A DNA stretch of 64,000 nucleotides from Alnus glutinosa (taxonomy: Eukaryota; Streptophyta; Magnoliopsida; Fagales; Betulaceae). Location of the stretch: NCBI RefSeq assembly GCF_958979055.1, contig NC_084898.1, positions 1,622,001 through 1,686,000 of the forward strand, read 5' to 3'. Shown here in pieces: positions 1 through 17,539 of the stretch. Made by a program: the position numbers and the translations under genes. The notes under the pieces are model-generated. The model did not search any database and was not told the DNA's origin. It saw nothing but the letters and a program-made list of their open reading frames with translations. Numbering within the stretch: the first letter of the stretch is position 1; each line of letters begins with the position of its first letter.

Positions 1-3000
1 AAAATCTAAACATATTATATATGAGGTGCAAAAGAAAAAAGATTGCACTGCCTAAAGAAATAATAATGGCGTTACCTGTCGGGTCTACTTCACGTGAGAT
101 TTTGATTGCATCAGATGTAGCAAGATCTTGATTGGCAGGTGAAATGGCGAGAATTATACAGTTGGGCTGCATAAGTACAACAAACAAAACAAAGCAACAA
201 TTTAGAAATTTATCCTTGCATAACTTGAAAAAAGGGGCAGACAAAAATGCAAAAGAACTACTACTAATGAAAAAGAGGATAATTCTAAATCGTATCTATG
301 GAAAATTTACCTAATAGTGGACCAACAAAAGAAAGAAATCACATTGACCAATTAAAATTTCATAAATACAGAAAATGATACAAGCATGACAGAAGGGTAT
401 GGAACCACTGGTTTCCTACAAATTGAGTATTCAAAACTAAACTCTTGAAGGATTTACCATCTTCTGGTAAATGCGATACTTGAAAATTGGAGGCAGGAGC
501 CCTGTACTACAGAAATAACCAACATAATAGATAAGGAAAGACTGTGAGGTACTATTTTAGTTTTTAATTTTCCCTTATTTCAATTTTTCTCTAAGATTAG
601 AAATGAAGGCAAAACTAAAGGAGGGAGGAAAGAAACTGGTCCCCAAAGACATATTTCACAGTTTTGAGGGCCTGGAAGACTTTTGTTAAAAGTTTCTCAG
701 ACTCCATACTGGAATACAAAGAAATTCACATATTAATAAAACAAAAATCTAATCTATCATTCAAATACTAAGCATAAATCTAATCTATCAAACCTCTTCA
801 AGAAATTTTCCAGAGTTTGGAATATTCCAAAATTTTAATACTGAAGTTAATTGATTATTTCCATAGAGAAAAAAAAAAATTCCAATACTTGTTACAGATA
901 TTACCTTCTCAATATAGGAGCGAACCATATTCTCTATGTCGTGAACGATACTGTCTGGTTGACCCTCTATATTACCCAAAACAAAGCGTTAGTTACAATA
1001 TTACAAAATAATGATGAAGAAATGACACTTGTTTTGTTGCAAGGAAAGCAAAGAAAAAGAAATGAAAGCTAACAGGTTCCAACAAAAAGAAGAACCAGCC
1101 AAACAATTGTACAATACTCAGTGAGTAGGTGCTTTTCATTTTTTCCAAAAGTCAGAACCTACGTAATGAGGATTTAGAGTTTCAAATTTGATTTTCTTTC
1201 ATTTCCTTCTGCTTCTCAGCAACGAAACAGAAAGTAACAGAGAATAATGTCAGTAATGACTCGCATGCCAAATTAAGAGACACGTGTAACTTACCAACAG
1301 CTACTTTCGTAAGCCCGGGAAGGTCAATGAGCGTCAAGTTGACAACTGCCACACACACAAAAAAAAAAAATCATAAAAATCAAGAAATTAAAAAAAATTG
1401 AAAAGATGTAATTTGTACTATAGTGCCACTAAATATTCATGAGTTAAAGAAGGTTTGCAACAGATCTTCCCCCCCACCCCCCCTCTCTCCCCAACCCCCA
1501 AAAAACAGGTTTTAGCACGTTCTGCTTCACTATCAAACGTTGAGATATGAAGAAAATAAATTAACAATTAGCTATAAATACCAAAAGTTCAAAATTGAGA
1601 TTCAATGGTGGTAAAGAGTGTTATGCTTCAAATTGAGGGTGCTATATAATAAGGATAAGAGCAAGTCAGGAAACATTTTGTGAGATTAGGAAAATATAGA
1701 TGACGGACCGTGATTCAACAGAGGACATAAACATGGATGGAGCATACAGGCAAAAGGAATAACGAAACTCAGGTTTTTTGTAATAAAGCTTTCTTCAGAA
1801 GACTTGAATAATTGCATTGCCCCAGACGACAAAACTGAAGAGAAATTCTAAATAAAAACTTGAGATGACACTACACAAAAATAAATATAGTGGTTGCAAC
1901 GGCCACCAAAAATTTTAAGGAAACCACAACTTCAAACTTCATTCCAACATGAAATTGTCTTAAAAAATTTCTCGAGTGCAAGTGCATTCTTACAAAGGGC
2001 AGCTATAGCACCCAAAAGATTTCCATAACTTCATTCCCAATAAAAAGCACTTCCTATTCTATTCAACAACGTGGCCTTCATTACATCATATTATCATGCA
2101 CAAAAGAATTAAGACATGCCCCAAGTTCGAATTAATGGTCCAAAATGTGAATCTAGATCCATAGCAAAACGACATCAAATTTTATTTTTTTTTATAAGTA
2201 AATGGAATTCATTATTAAGATCAAAGGTGCAACCCAAGTACATAAGAGAAACACCTAACGAAAAAAAATAGAAAAGATCTAGAAAATCATGAAAGACCAC
2301 ATCAAGTAAAAAAGTTTCATGCATAAACATAAAAGATAAATCTAACTTCAAGTAGATTCAACCAAAAAATAACCAAACAAAATTTCGATCCTGGTCTTAC
2401 CATTAGGAGAATATATACTAAGATGAATCGGAACACTAGATATTTGCTTGCTGCGGCCAGTCTCTCGATCAGTCTCATCTTGAATCTCCTTCCTTACAGC
2501 AGCTGTACAAATATAATTAATGATACAGTGTCAAATGAAACAATCTCGTCAATAGACGCATTCTCTCCCTCCCCAGAAGTGGTTTCTGGCCATGTGCTTT
2601 CATGAATTTTCAGACTGACCAAAATAAATTATATTGGCCACTGATGTCTCTACGTGATTGATACGACAAGATATTATATGTGATGATTACACAATCTCTT
2701 TATAGGAGCCTAATAAATAAAAAGAGAACATAAATGGCATTTTCATATATCAGAATCAATCCAGATATTTAAAAACTTCAATGAAGATAAAGAGATATAC
2801 CAAAATCAGTGAATCTTTTCCTTGGAAGGTGGAGAAACTCTGCATATTCTCTGCTTCCTTCCTCGCTCTTATGTAGCTGCAAGACAAGTGGCCTTCGAGT
2901 AACAATCCCTGCATAAAATTTGCATCACTATTTTGCCAATATTCAACAAGAAGAATCAGGAAAAAAAAAAAAAAAGTATATCCAAGCATATGAATGCCAT

Positions 3001-4116
3001 AATTTACCAGATCCACGAGGTAAGAAGTCCTTTCCAACAACGCTCTCCAACACTGATGACTTCCCAGAGCTCTGTGAGACAACAAAGAAGAGAACAAAAC
3101 AATAAATTTTTGCTCGGGCATGGATAGAAAGCAACAAGTAATGTTAAAAGTGATATATTTTGACAGATCATCAAGATTTTTCCCTTTTCAAAAACTTCAT
3201 AATGGCATCTAAAGTGCCCTGAATGCATAAACTAGATATAAACTAGTCAAAATGCCAATTCATCATATTTCACACAATACTTACAATGTGATTATCAAGC
3301 GCATTTGAGTACGGAATCAAATAGAACTCAGTAACCATAGACATAAACTAGATGTTTGAATTGAGCCACCAAACCTCATCTACAGCTCAATGACATTTCA
3401 AATGATAAAAGCATCAAGATTGAGTGGTAGATAAATAGCATCTCTCGAAAGCTTTGAAAATTCAAAACCATAGTAATGAGCAGAAAATCACCATAACTAT
3501 GAACTTGTTAGTCACATTGATTCTTCAATTCTATTTACACATCTTGATAAATCGAACTAAATCTCTAATAAGATCGCTACAAAATCCAATAATATGAACA
3601 CACTTTCAAAAACAACTACCGAAACAAGTAGCTTCCACAAATTCTACAAAGATTGAAAAATATCAGCACGAAGCTTATTGAATACGAACAAGCTTCAGCT
3701 CTCTCAATGTTATTGGAGAGAGAGAGAGGGGGGGGGGATCAACAGTTGTAATTTCAAGCAGCTTGATAAATCGAAAATTTTCTAATAAGATCGTTACGAA
3801 ATTAAACAATACGAACACGCTTGTGCAAACCGATATCGAATCCTTAAAAAAGAATTGCCGGACAGGTAGCTTTCCAAAAAATACTACAGATATTGAAAAA
3901 ATATAAGCTCAATGCTTATAGAACACACGAACAAGCTTCAGCTCGCTCTTGAGAGAAAGCGAGAGATAGGGAGGGATCGGAGCTGACCTGGCCACCGACG
4001 ACGGCGATCGAGGGAAGCGAGTCCCATAGAGTTGGCAACGTACTGCCTTCTCCGTGGTCACCGAGCGCGGTACAAGCTCTCTGGATTTTGTTCACCAAAG
4101 AGATCAGGTTCTCCAT
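1..4116 (-). CDS. DRP1A: DRP1A-like dynamin-related GTPase, 5' part only
   Basis: Large GTPase of the plant dynamin-related (phragmoplastin) family, which acts in membrane scission at the cell plate and plasma membrane. Seven coding exons are readable on the minus strand: 3988-4116, 3008-3071, 2801-2908, 2401-2502, 1295-1345, 905-966 and 76-166. All join in phase and give the first 202 residues; the rest lies beyond the left edge. The protein starts [20 protein letters not shown], the family's usual start. Visible GTPase motifs are the P-loop GGQSSGKSS (about residues 41-49), the switch threonine in IVTRRP (about 68) and DLPG (about 142-145). The TKLD motif, middle domain and GED should follow outside the window. 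All seen introns are GT-AG. The 5' leader holds a GA-rich tract at about 4225-4249. I see no break. The paralogue choice (1A rather than 1C or 1E) rests on the N-terminal wording and is less certain than the family. Confidence 0.93.
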
Positions 4117-4209
4117 TTCCGATCGGAGCTGAGCCTCTCACTTAGGCGTCAGATTCAGATCCACCGGATCCGACGGCCAGAGAGAGAGATCTGAGAATCT
4201 GATACCGAC

Positions 4210-4250
4210 TCACAGAGAGAGACGGAGAGAGAGAGAGAGAGAGAGAGAGT
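4210..4250. repeat. GA microsatellite in DRP leader
   Basis: A run of GA dinucleotides sits about 100 bp upstream of the DRP start codon, probably in its 5' untranslated leader or core promoter. GA/CT tracts are common near plant transcription starts. Confidence 0.7.
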
Positions 4251-4330
4251 TTTGCGTGTCTGTGTGTTTGAAGTTTGTGAATAAGGTAGCGAATGAAGCG
4301 CGTATTGGATTTGGAATTTGGAGTTCACAA

Positions 4331-6511
4331 AGAAGAAAGAAGAGACTAGACCGGCCAGCTGTAATTTTTAAAATTTATTAAATTTGTAATAATTTTAAAA
4401 TTTTAATGTAATTTGTAATAATTTTAAAAATCTGTCTCTATATTTATATATTCGAATATTAGGAGAAGAGATAAACGCTTTGGGTTAGGTGTTGCTTTGT
4501 TTTCACTGCATGGAGAGTATCTTTATAATTTATAGTTTTTTCTCTTAAATGAAATCTTTAATAGTTTTAATATAATAAATAGAAGTGGCTAGCGCTTTTT
4601 TTTTTTTTCTTTCTTTCTTTTTTAAAGTGCATAAAACACATTTTTTAAAACACAACTTTCGCTTGTAGTTTGAAAGCACAATTTTCACATTTTAAAATCT
4701 TTTTTTTTTAACATACTCTCAAATAAAATATTTTTTTTTAATATTGTTTTAAAATGCGTGTTTGGCCTACAAAATCGCAAGCCAAACGCAATCTTAATTG
4801 AAATATAATCATGGGTTAGAACAAAAAGTTTCTGCTCTAATACTATATTAAAATTATAAATTATCTTAAAACTTAAAGTTTATTAAAAAATAAAAATTAT
4901 TTAATTATACTTTGACCCTTCCCTAATTTCAAAGATTCAAATTTGTGATTTCTTTGTTTATTCAACTCGATAGTAAAGTAGTTGGTGCCTCCGCCCCCAC
5001 AAAATATGAACCAATTTTTAAACACATATATGGCCTACCATCTTTTGAAATGGGAATTGTGCAGCATGCAGCACAAATCATGCTTGCAGGCAATTTGTTT
5101 GGCAAAAAACACTTTATTGAGCTTTATGGATTTTTTATTAGCACATCAGCCAAAGAGCGAGAGTTAGATGTGTTCTTAAGCTTTATGGAATTCTTTTTAG
5201 TTAACAATTAAATGAGATATATATTTTTGTAAACTCCGTTTAAAACTATTTTTTCTTATTCTTCTAGTGCCACTTTTTCTCTCCTTAGACATTCCTTTAG
5301 CCATTGCATAAAAATAATATATATATATATATATATAAAATAAAAGAAAAAAGAAGGAGGTTGAATGAGTGGCAGAAACGGCACTTTATCGAGTGGATGA
5401 TACTAGTTGGACGATCCAAAGTCGGCGTCATTATTGAAGTTTTCATAATGACAAAAGATAAGCACCAGTTGACACCATTACCTTCACTTCCCTGCAGGAT
5501 AAGTTTTTCGACACCTTTCCTCTGCATGTCAGTTTTTAATAGTAAGTTTTACCGAAAATTTGTATCATTTGGTATCAGAATCAACTTTTACTTCGAGTAT
5601 GTGATCGAACGGATTTTGACTTTGTGATCAAGTTACGACGTGAACGACTTATAGACCGGATTAAAATGTCTTTTTACTATACATGAACATTGTAATTGAA
5701 TGAGTTGCGGCCTTGTTGTCGAGCCACGGAAGGAGCTTGACTTATATAAACTGGATTAAAATGTCTTGGTTACTATATGTATGGGTATAAAATGTCAAGT
5801 TATTTATCACAATAGAGCCACCGAAAGAGAAATAATTACCATCAAATTAGTGTTGATACAAGAAAAATAGCTCTAATTCTTCGATCATGTATTGATCTTT
5901 CGGGTGGTTCAAAAACCCCTATTGGGGTATATAATTGTAACTGAAGAAACTATTCTTCTATGCAATAAGCAATGCTGTTGAGGTTGGTGAAATTATTTCA
6001 ATTCTGTCTCCCTCCATGGAAGTTTTGAACCATTCTTTAAAAGCAAGCATGGCCCACCAGAGCATTTAAAATGATGGCAATTCAAAAAGGAGAAGAATTG
6101 TGTACCTCCCCATATTCAAACTGGAAGCAATTGTCAAATTAAGACCAAGCCCACCGCCCATTGTACAGTTCATGATGTGATGTTTTCACTGCAGAAACTA
6201 ATTGCTAAACAAGGAGGAAGATCCCCTGCAATTAACGGCCAAGATCATGCCATGTCATCACTCTAACAAAAATTTAATTCCTTTTCCCTTACTTCTTCCG
6301 CGGCCGAATCCCCTCCTCTCCTCCGTTACCACGGCCACCCAAGTACGATGAAATTAGAATTTTAAGTATGGGGTGAAAATTAAAAAGGTTATAGATGTTT
6401 TTTTCTCAAAAAAATAAATAAAATTGAAAAATACATTCTTAAAGATTCTCCCAAGCTTCAACGTCGTAATTTTGTCTCAATAGCTAAAGACCTACGATTG
6501 TAGGTCTCCAA
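4331..6511. other. Intergenic, no gene seen
   Basis: AT-rich DNA upstream of DRP. It holds short homopolymers and an AT microsatellite near 5317-5337. The longest open frame (about 88 codons at 4945-5211) has no recognisable domain and no splice context. I see no supported gene. Confidence 0.6.
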
Positions 6512-6692
6512 TTAGGAATGAAAATCTGGTTACGATTATCAGTTATTGGCTAAAACTAATAATTGTAACCGAGAGAGCCGATTGGTACCCGATTATTCGG
6601 ATCGATAACTAAGATTTTTAAAAAATGGGTCTTTTGAGCATAATTTAGATATTAGGTTTACTTTTTTGGCTTAATTTAAACTTTTTTAGCCA

Positions 6693-6734
<42 letters not shown>

Positions 6735-7872
6735 ACCTTTTGTGCCCCAATTTTTTTTTTTTTTTTGGAACAAATGGCATATGCCATCATATATTACGGA
6801 ATAAAGTCACAGGGCAAGGATAAAACAAGAGATTCAAGACCCCTAATACCTTAAGCCAGATAAATCTTACTTGATACAGCAACCTAAACAATACAAAATC
6901 GTTACAGGGACAACAATGAGCCACTCTTTACATGTACAGCACAATTCACAAATAGAAGATGGCAGATCTAGCACTTAGGCCAACAAATAGTCTAGTAACT
7001 TTTCAGTATCTCAAAGGCAAATTGTGAACAAAACACTTAAAAAAATAAAACACCTTAAACTAGAAGCACAAATCGGGACAGGCGTCGGGTGGCGCCGCCA
7101 CTGGAGACCTCCTCAACAGCATAAATCTACCAGAAGATCTCGGATCCACCTTAAAACTCCCAACCTCGCCTTGGAAGACAAGCAGTGACCCACACGCGCC
7201 GATCCAGGTAAAGACTTCCCTGGCGCGTGTAGGCCACGCGTCGAGCGTGAATGACCGACATGGCCGTGGCTGGAGGCTGCTGGACCAAAAGAAGCCGGCG
7301 ACAACTGTGATGAGGCTCATGTCTTGGAAGAAGCCACCGAAAAGAGCAAATCTGACACCAAAGAATGAAACCCAAATAAAGAAAACCAGGTTAGAGATTC
7401 CGTCGGAGAAGCACATCAGATAGTCGCTTCACAACCCAAATCCCGTTTAGTCTTCTGTCAGGGAACAACAACCACTACCAAATCTAACCCGGGATAACAA
7501 AAACTCCAAAAACCAATGGCTGGAGGAAAACAAACACTCCACTGGCACTAGCCAAAGAGGAACAAAAGACCATCCCCAACCGAAAAGGGGGAGGGGGAAA
7601 AAACACCTCTGGGGGAGGGAGGCGTGGAACCTTTCCCCCCCGGAACAAAACTCTCGGAGACTAAATTTTATTATTTTAGTTTATTATTTTTATTTATATA
7701 TATATATACACACCCAATTACTGGTTATAATCGATTTCAATATTTTTTAAAATTGGTAATCGCTCAAGTAAAGCCGGTTATCGGTTATTTTCAATTGGGT
7801 ATCAAACCGGTTGGTCGATAAACAGTTAATACTTGATTATCGACCGGTTATAACGGGACAACTTTACGCCCG
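6512..7872. mobile_element. hAT-like element with nested insert
   Basis: The two ends read TAGGAATGAAAATCTGGTTA and, in reverse complement, TACGGGCGTAAAGTTGTCCC. Both are followed by matching stretches of the GGTTA/TTATCGG type seen in plant hAT-family elements. The 8-bp target duplication is not convincing (about 4 of 8 match), so the boundaries are tentative. An A tract at 6698-6731 and a distinct, less AT-rich block at about 6750-7660 interrupt it. That block starts with a T tract, consistent with a minus-strand retroelement insertion with a poly(A) tail. Confidence 0.45.
6750..7660 (-). mobile_element. Retroelement-like insert, minus orientation
   Basis: A block of higher GC content begins with about 18 T on the plus strand, as expected for the poly(A) tail of a minus-strand retroposon. 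It contains a 118-codon minus open frame (7060-7416) that I cannot assign. No target-site duplication was found, so the class is unproven. It resembles the better-bounded retroposon at 32885-33816 in general build. Confidence 0.35.
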
Positions 7873-9310
7873 TAGTCTTAGCTACGACTGTGATCATGGA
7901 GACCCACGACCATGGTCATGACAGTGGATCATGACTCATTAAAAGGGTCATGAAGAAAAGAGGAGGGGAAGCCAGCCATGGAGACCCACGACAACCTCCA
8001 TGGTCGTGGCCCGTGGGTCATGGAGGAGGAAGGGAAAGTGATTTTTTTTTTTTTACTTGGATCGATGACATGGCATGATCTCACCGTTCAATTGTAAACG
8101 AACGACCATAATTTAAGAATTGTAAGCCCTTGCAATATCCATTGTTAACTTGTAAGTTGTAAAAGAGATGTCGATCCGCTAAACAACTATTTCTAATCCT
8201 GAAGAGAATTTATCCACATGGTCTAGAATTCTTATCTAAAATTTTAGAACATTTGATCATGAAAAACTAATTAAATTTCAATAAATGATTTCCAATTAAA
8301 CTGTTGAAGTTTTACCACATTAACATTTATCACTTTTAAAATGTGATAAAATAAATTTAATGCGGATATAGTACATAATTGATAAAAATGACAAATATTG
8401 ATGACGATACCAAATTCCGCACGACCGGATTGTAGTGCGGGACACCTGCAAAACAAGAAGAGAATCACTGGAGTGACGCCAGCTTGTAGCTAGCGACGGA
8501 GCCTCCAACGGTCAAGTCAGCATTTTTTTTTTCTCAAGAAGGAGAAAATGGAATTGAGAGAATTCTTATGAGAGAAGAGACGTACCTGAGTTTTTCAGAG
8601 GGATAATCTATTTTAGACTCCCATGGGGGCTTGGGCCTAGGCTTATTTTCTATTCGGATCAATTGATGCGACAAAATCTTAACAATTAATTTGAAATCAA
8701 TGGTTGGAATTTAAAAACTCTACACAATAGAATACCTAAAAAATAATAAGAATTCTAAAGGATGCAACATTTAAGACAAGAAGAACAAATAGCTGATGTT
8801 CCTTTACTGGTTCTCAAAAGGGTCCCTCCCTTGCATCATGAAATGGCAGCAAGCTCATGGGACTCCCATCACTTGGCATAGAGATGCTGTTGCGAACATG
8901 GCCAATTATATTGGAGTAATGTTAGAAACACACTTTTATCCAACTATTATCTCACCCATATCAATGCCAATCACATATTCAAATGAAGAATAGTTCTAAT
9001 GTCTATTGAACATCACCAATCCACAATCAAGCTAGTGATGAAGCAAAATATTCAGGGAAGAAAAGGTTGCAATTATATTAGATAAAAATGGTTATGTCCC
9101 ACTAATGTCTAATTGGGGAGACATACTAAACCTTTTATGATGGAACAAAGAAACCAAGATTGCTTGGCAGGTAACCTAGAATGTTAACACCACAATGATT
9201 ATCAGCTTAAAATCCGCCAACAAAGTTCAGGGAAGCCCTAATCTCAGAAGGCCGCAAAAGCATGACACCACGGGTGACAGACAACTGCAAAACTAAATAA
9301 AAACAAAGTT
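7873..9310. other. Intergenic, no gene seen
   Basis: Downstream of the epimerase gene. It includes a locally self-complementary stretch at about 7880-8030, built from repeats of a CATGG/CCACGAC type, and otherwise unremarkable AT-rich DNA. The part next to 9311 should hold the 3' untranslated region of the epimerase. No other gene is supported. Confidence 0.5.
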
Positions 9311-14350
<5,040 letters not shown>

Positions 14351-14474
14351 AATAACCGAAACACCGCTGCAAAAACCAAGACCGTTGCAATAACAACAAA
14401 GCTTCGAAAGCCTTCTGGTCGCAACAAGAAGAGGAGGAGGCCGATTTATAGGAAGGATTGTAGCTGTCGCCACC

Positions 14475-17065
14475 GTTGTCGTTTTTGGTAACAGAACAAA
14501 TTAAACGCTAAAATTTTGGTTTCTTAAAGGAAACGAATAAAAGATAGGAATGAGATTGAGAGAGAGATGTGCCACGTGGTGAAGTTGGACATGGATTGTA
14601 CGTAACCTCGTCTGTTTCAGTTGGAAGAACTTCAGATTCGGGTTTTGACTGCCAGGTCCACTTCTTGGGACGCACGGATCAACGGGAATTTCTGTGTACT
14701 TTCTTTTTTTATAATTGTTTTAAATTTTATTTTATTTTATTTTTGGATTTTTGTTTAAAAATTTGTTTTGATATGATATAAGTTTGAGAAGGGATGGTGG
14801 TTGGGTTTATATTTAAAAAGTGTTTTTTGTTTTGAATTAGTTGTTTGTAGATTTGAAAAAAAGTGTCTTTGAGTTTTGAAAGTGCTTTTGTGTTTTGAAT
14901 TGAAAGTAGATTTGAGATTTAGCTTTGTTTTGGAAGGGTTTGTTGGGTTTGAAATTTTAAAAAATGTGATTTAAAATGTGTGATTTATAAAAGTGATTTT
15001 TAAAAATTCAGTTAAGCGTTTGTTAAAATCGCATGTTAGCCTTTAAAATTATACGTTTTAAAAAAAAACACCAATTTTTAAATCGCAATGTTTTAAAAAC
15101 GCAATTTCTAAATGATTTATTTTTTACAATTTGATTTAAAATCGCACTTTTTGTCTATGAAATCGCAATCTCAAATGCACCATTAATGTGTTTTAGATTT
15201 TTTATTTTTTATTTTTAGAAAAAAAAAATATTTTAATGACATATGTTTTAAATTTTTATTAATTGAAAATGAAAAACGTTAACAAACGAGGTTAAAATGC
15301 TTTTTTTTTTTTTTTTTTTTTTTATAACTTTCGAGTAAAATAAAATAGCCATTATTCTTTGTTTCGATTTCTGGCATGTAACAAGCACGTGATAGGTAAG
15401 ATATAATATTTTTTTCTCAATTAATAGCTTTAAAGAAATAAAAGTGAAGTTGTTTTATTTTCATAAACACAAAATTCAATCTTAAGGTGATTTTTAGAAT
15501 GAACCATAATAGAGTTGTTATATTTTCATAACAAGCACATTTAAGATATAATCTTTGTTTTTGTTTTTTTTTCTTGTTTTTTTTTTTTTTAAGTCATTAC
15601 ATAAAGTAATGTACTTTTTTTTTTAATGGATAAATTAATATACTAGATATACGCTTGACTAATCTAGTTGGAGAAAACAGATTTGAGAGCCTTTGATTTG
15701 GTTCGTGGAATATGCCATTTGAATGGAGTGACTATTTCTTTTAAACAATTGATCTTTCTTTTATTAGTAGGAACCTGTTCTTAGGAATAGCTATTCTCAT
15801 GGGAATAATTATTCATTTAGGAAGAAAAATAGACAACCTTTTAAAAAAAAAAAAACCATATTTTTCATTAATTTCTTTCAAACTAAACTTAAAGAAAAAT
15901 AAAATAAAATTGAAACATGTTGAATCTATGGGTGGCCGGCCATAGAATGAAGGTGTTTTGGTTTTTTTTTTTTTTTAATATACTTGAATTTTAGAAAAAT
16001 AAGAAATCATGTGAATATTTTTAGTAATTTTGGTTTAATTCCAATTGTGGTATATATGTTATCACCAATTTAAAAAAATATAAATAACTATTTCATTCAA
16101 CCATTATTCATTCTCAATAATAACTATTATTTTTCTTAATGGAATACTTATTTTGCGTTCCAAACGAGGTTTAAAAATCCTGTTTTGGATTGTATTGAGA
16201 AATACAGTTTTTGTCCTAAAAAAAAAAAAAAAAAAAAAAGAAGTCATTTTCTAGCTTATCTCAAAACATAGTTATGAGCATTTTTTATAGTAAAAAAATA
16301 AATAAAATTAAAAAAGTGTTTTTTAAAATTTTTTACTAAACTGACCAATTTTTACTTGATACAACTTTTTATATTTTAAAATTTTGTTTTAAACTCCTTA
16401 TTGCAATATTTTAAAATAAATGTATTAAAACCCGACTTAAATTATTAAATATATATATATATATATATATATATTGTATAGCATTCATGACATAATGGAC
16501 GCACGGATTAAAGTAGGGGAATAAAGTCGTATATGCATATAGATGTAGTACTACTTGCAGGCTATAACAAATTTATTTCTCTTTTAATTAATTTCCATTT
16601 AACTTATTAAAAAAAAATTAATAATTTCCATTTATTCCTTGTCTAATCAAATGACAATGAATGTCCTCAAACAGAGGATAGCAATGAATCACTTCATGAT
16701 GCGTGTCCTTTTTGGACCAAGTTTGAATCCCATTATTGCTATGGAAACTACATAAAGCCAACGAATCAAATCATATTCTCATAAAAGCATAGAAAAAAGC
16801 CAAAAAAAAAAAAAAATTGAAAAAAAACAAAAAAAGATTGTTTGAAGAATATATTCTCTCCATCAACCTCTTTTTGGTAGTTGATAAACAATAAAATAAA
16901 AATCGGATCTCATAAATGGTTCACCTTTTTAGAACAAAAAAGCCACTTTTCCCTTTACGTGGACTGGTGGACATGGCTAACACGCAATTCCATAAACGTT
17001 GTCCTCTCGTGAAAGCCCTGGAACGCCGCCCCACCACCCACCGCCCATCTCAATGACTAAAAGAA
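14475..17065. other. Intergenic, no gene seen
   Basis: Very AT-rich DNA upstream of the epimerase gene, which should include its promoter close to 14475. It contains T and A homopolymers (15301-15323, 16220-16239) and an AT microsatellite near 16449-16474. I find no conserved protein fragment. Confidence 0.6.
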
Positions 17066-17247
17066 GAGTAATACTTCATATTATTCTTTTGTTCTCTTTT
17101 TATCCTCTTAAAATTGATGTGATTCTTAAAATTACCATTAGATCAAAATTCAATAATGATCTATCATAAATTCAATGGTGATTTTAAGAGCCACATTAAT
17201 TTTAGGAGGATAAAAAGAGGACAAATGAATGATATGTAGCATTACTC
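17066..17247. mobile_element. 182-bp foldback MITE, Mutator-like TSD
   Basis: Near-palindromic element whose ends are GAGTAATACTTCATATTATT and its imperfect complement ending GCATTACTC. Flanking 9-mers are CTAAAAGAA and CTCAAAGAA, a 9-bp target duplication with one mismatch, as Mutator-like elements make. A sister of exactly the same length and related sequence lies at 56199-56380. It has no coding capacity. Confidence 0.75.
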
Positions 17248-17539
17248 CTCAAAGAATAATTAAAATAATAATAAAACATTTTAAGTCCATCTTATCATAC
17301 TTTGAATCATTAACGTGACATGGGTTGAACGGAGATATAAAATTCTGTTTTTTTAAGTGGCTATTCCTCTCCATCATGCCAAGTTAGTCGGTGTAAAGTA
17401 GATGTAAAAATATATTTATTTTAAAAGAAACAGTAATGTTACACTTCACAATAATTTTATCAGACATATTTCACACCGTTGACGTGACATGTGAGAATTG
17501 TTGCAAGAAAATCCTTTGATGCTTGAATTAGCAAAGGCA

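Noticed and set aside
4945-5211. 88-codon plus-strand open frame
   Set aside because: Reads smoothly but matches no family I know, and a frame of this length occurs by chance in this much AT-rich DNA.
15700-16170. Possible MITE with GGAATA/TATTCC-type ends
   Set aside because: The inverted pairs are short and AT-rich and no target duplication could be found, so it was not listed as an element.
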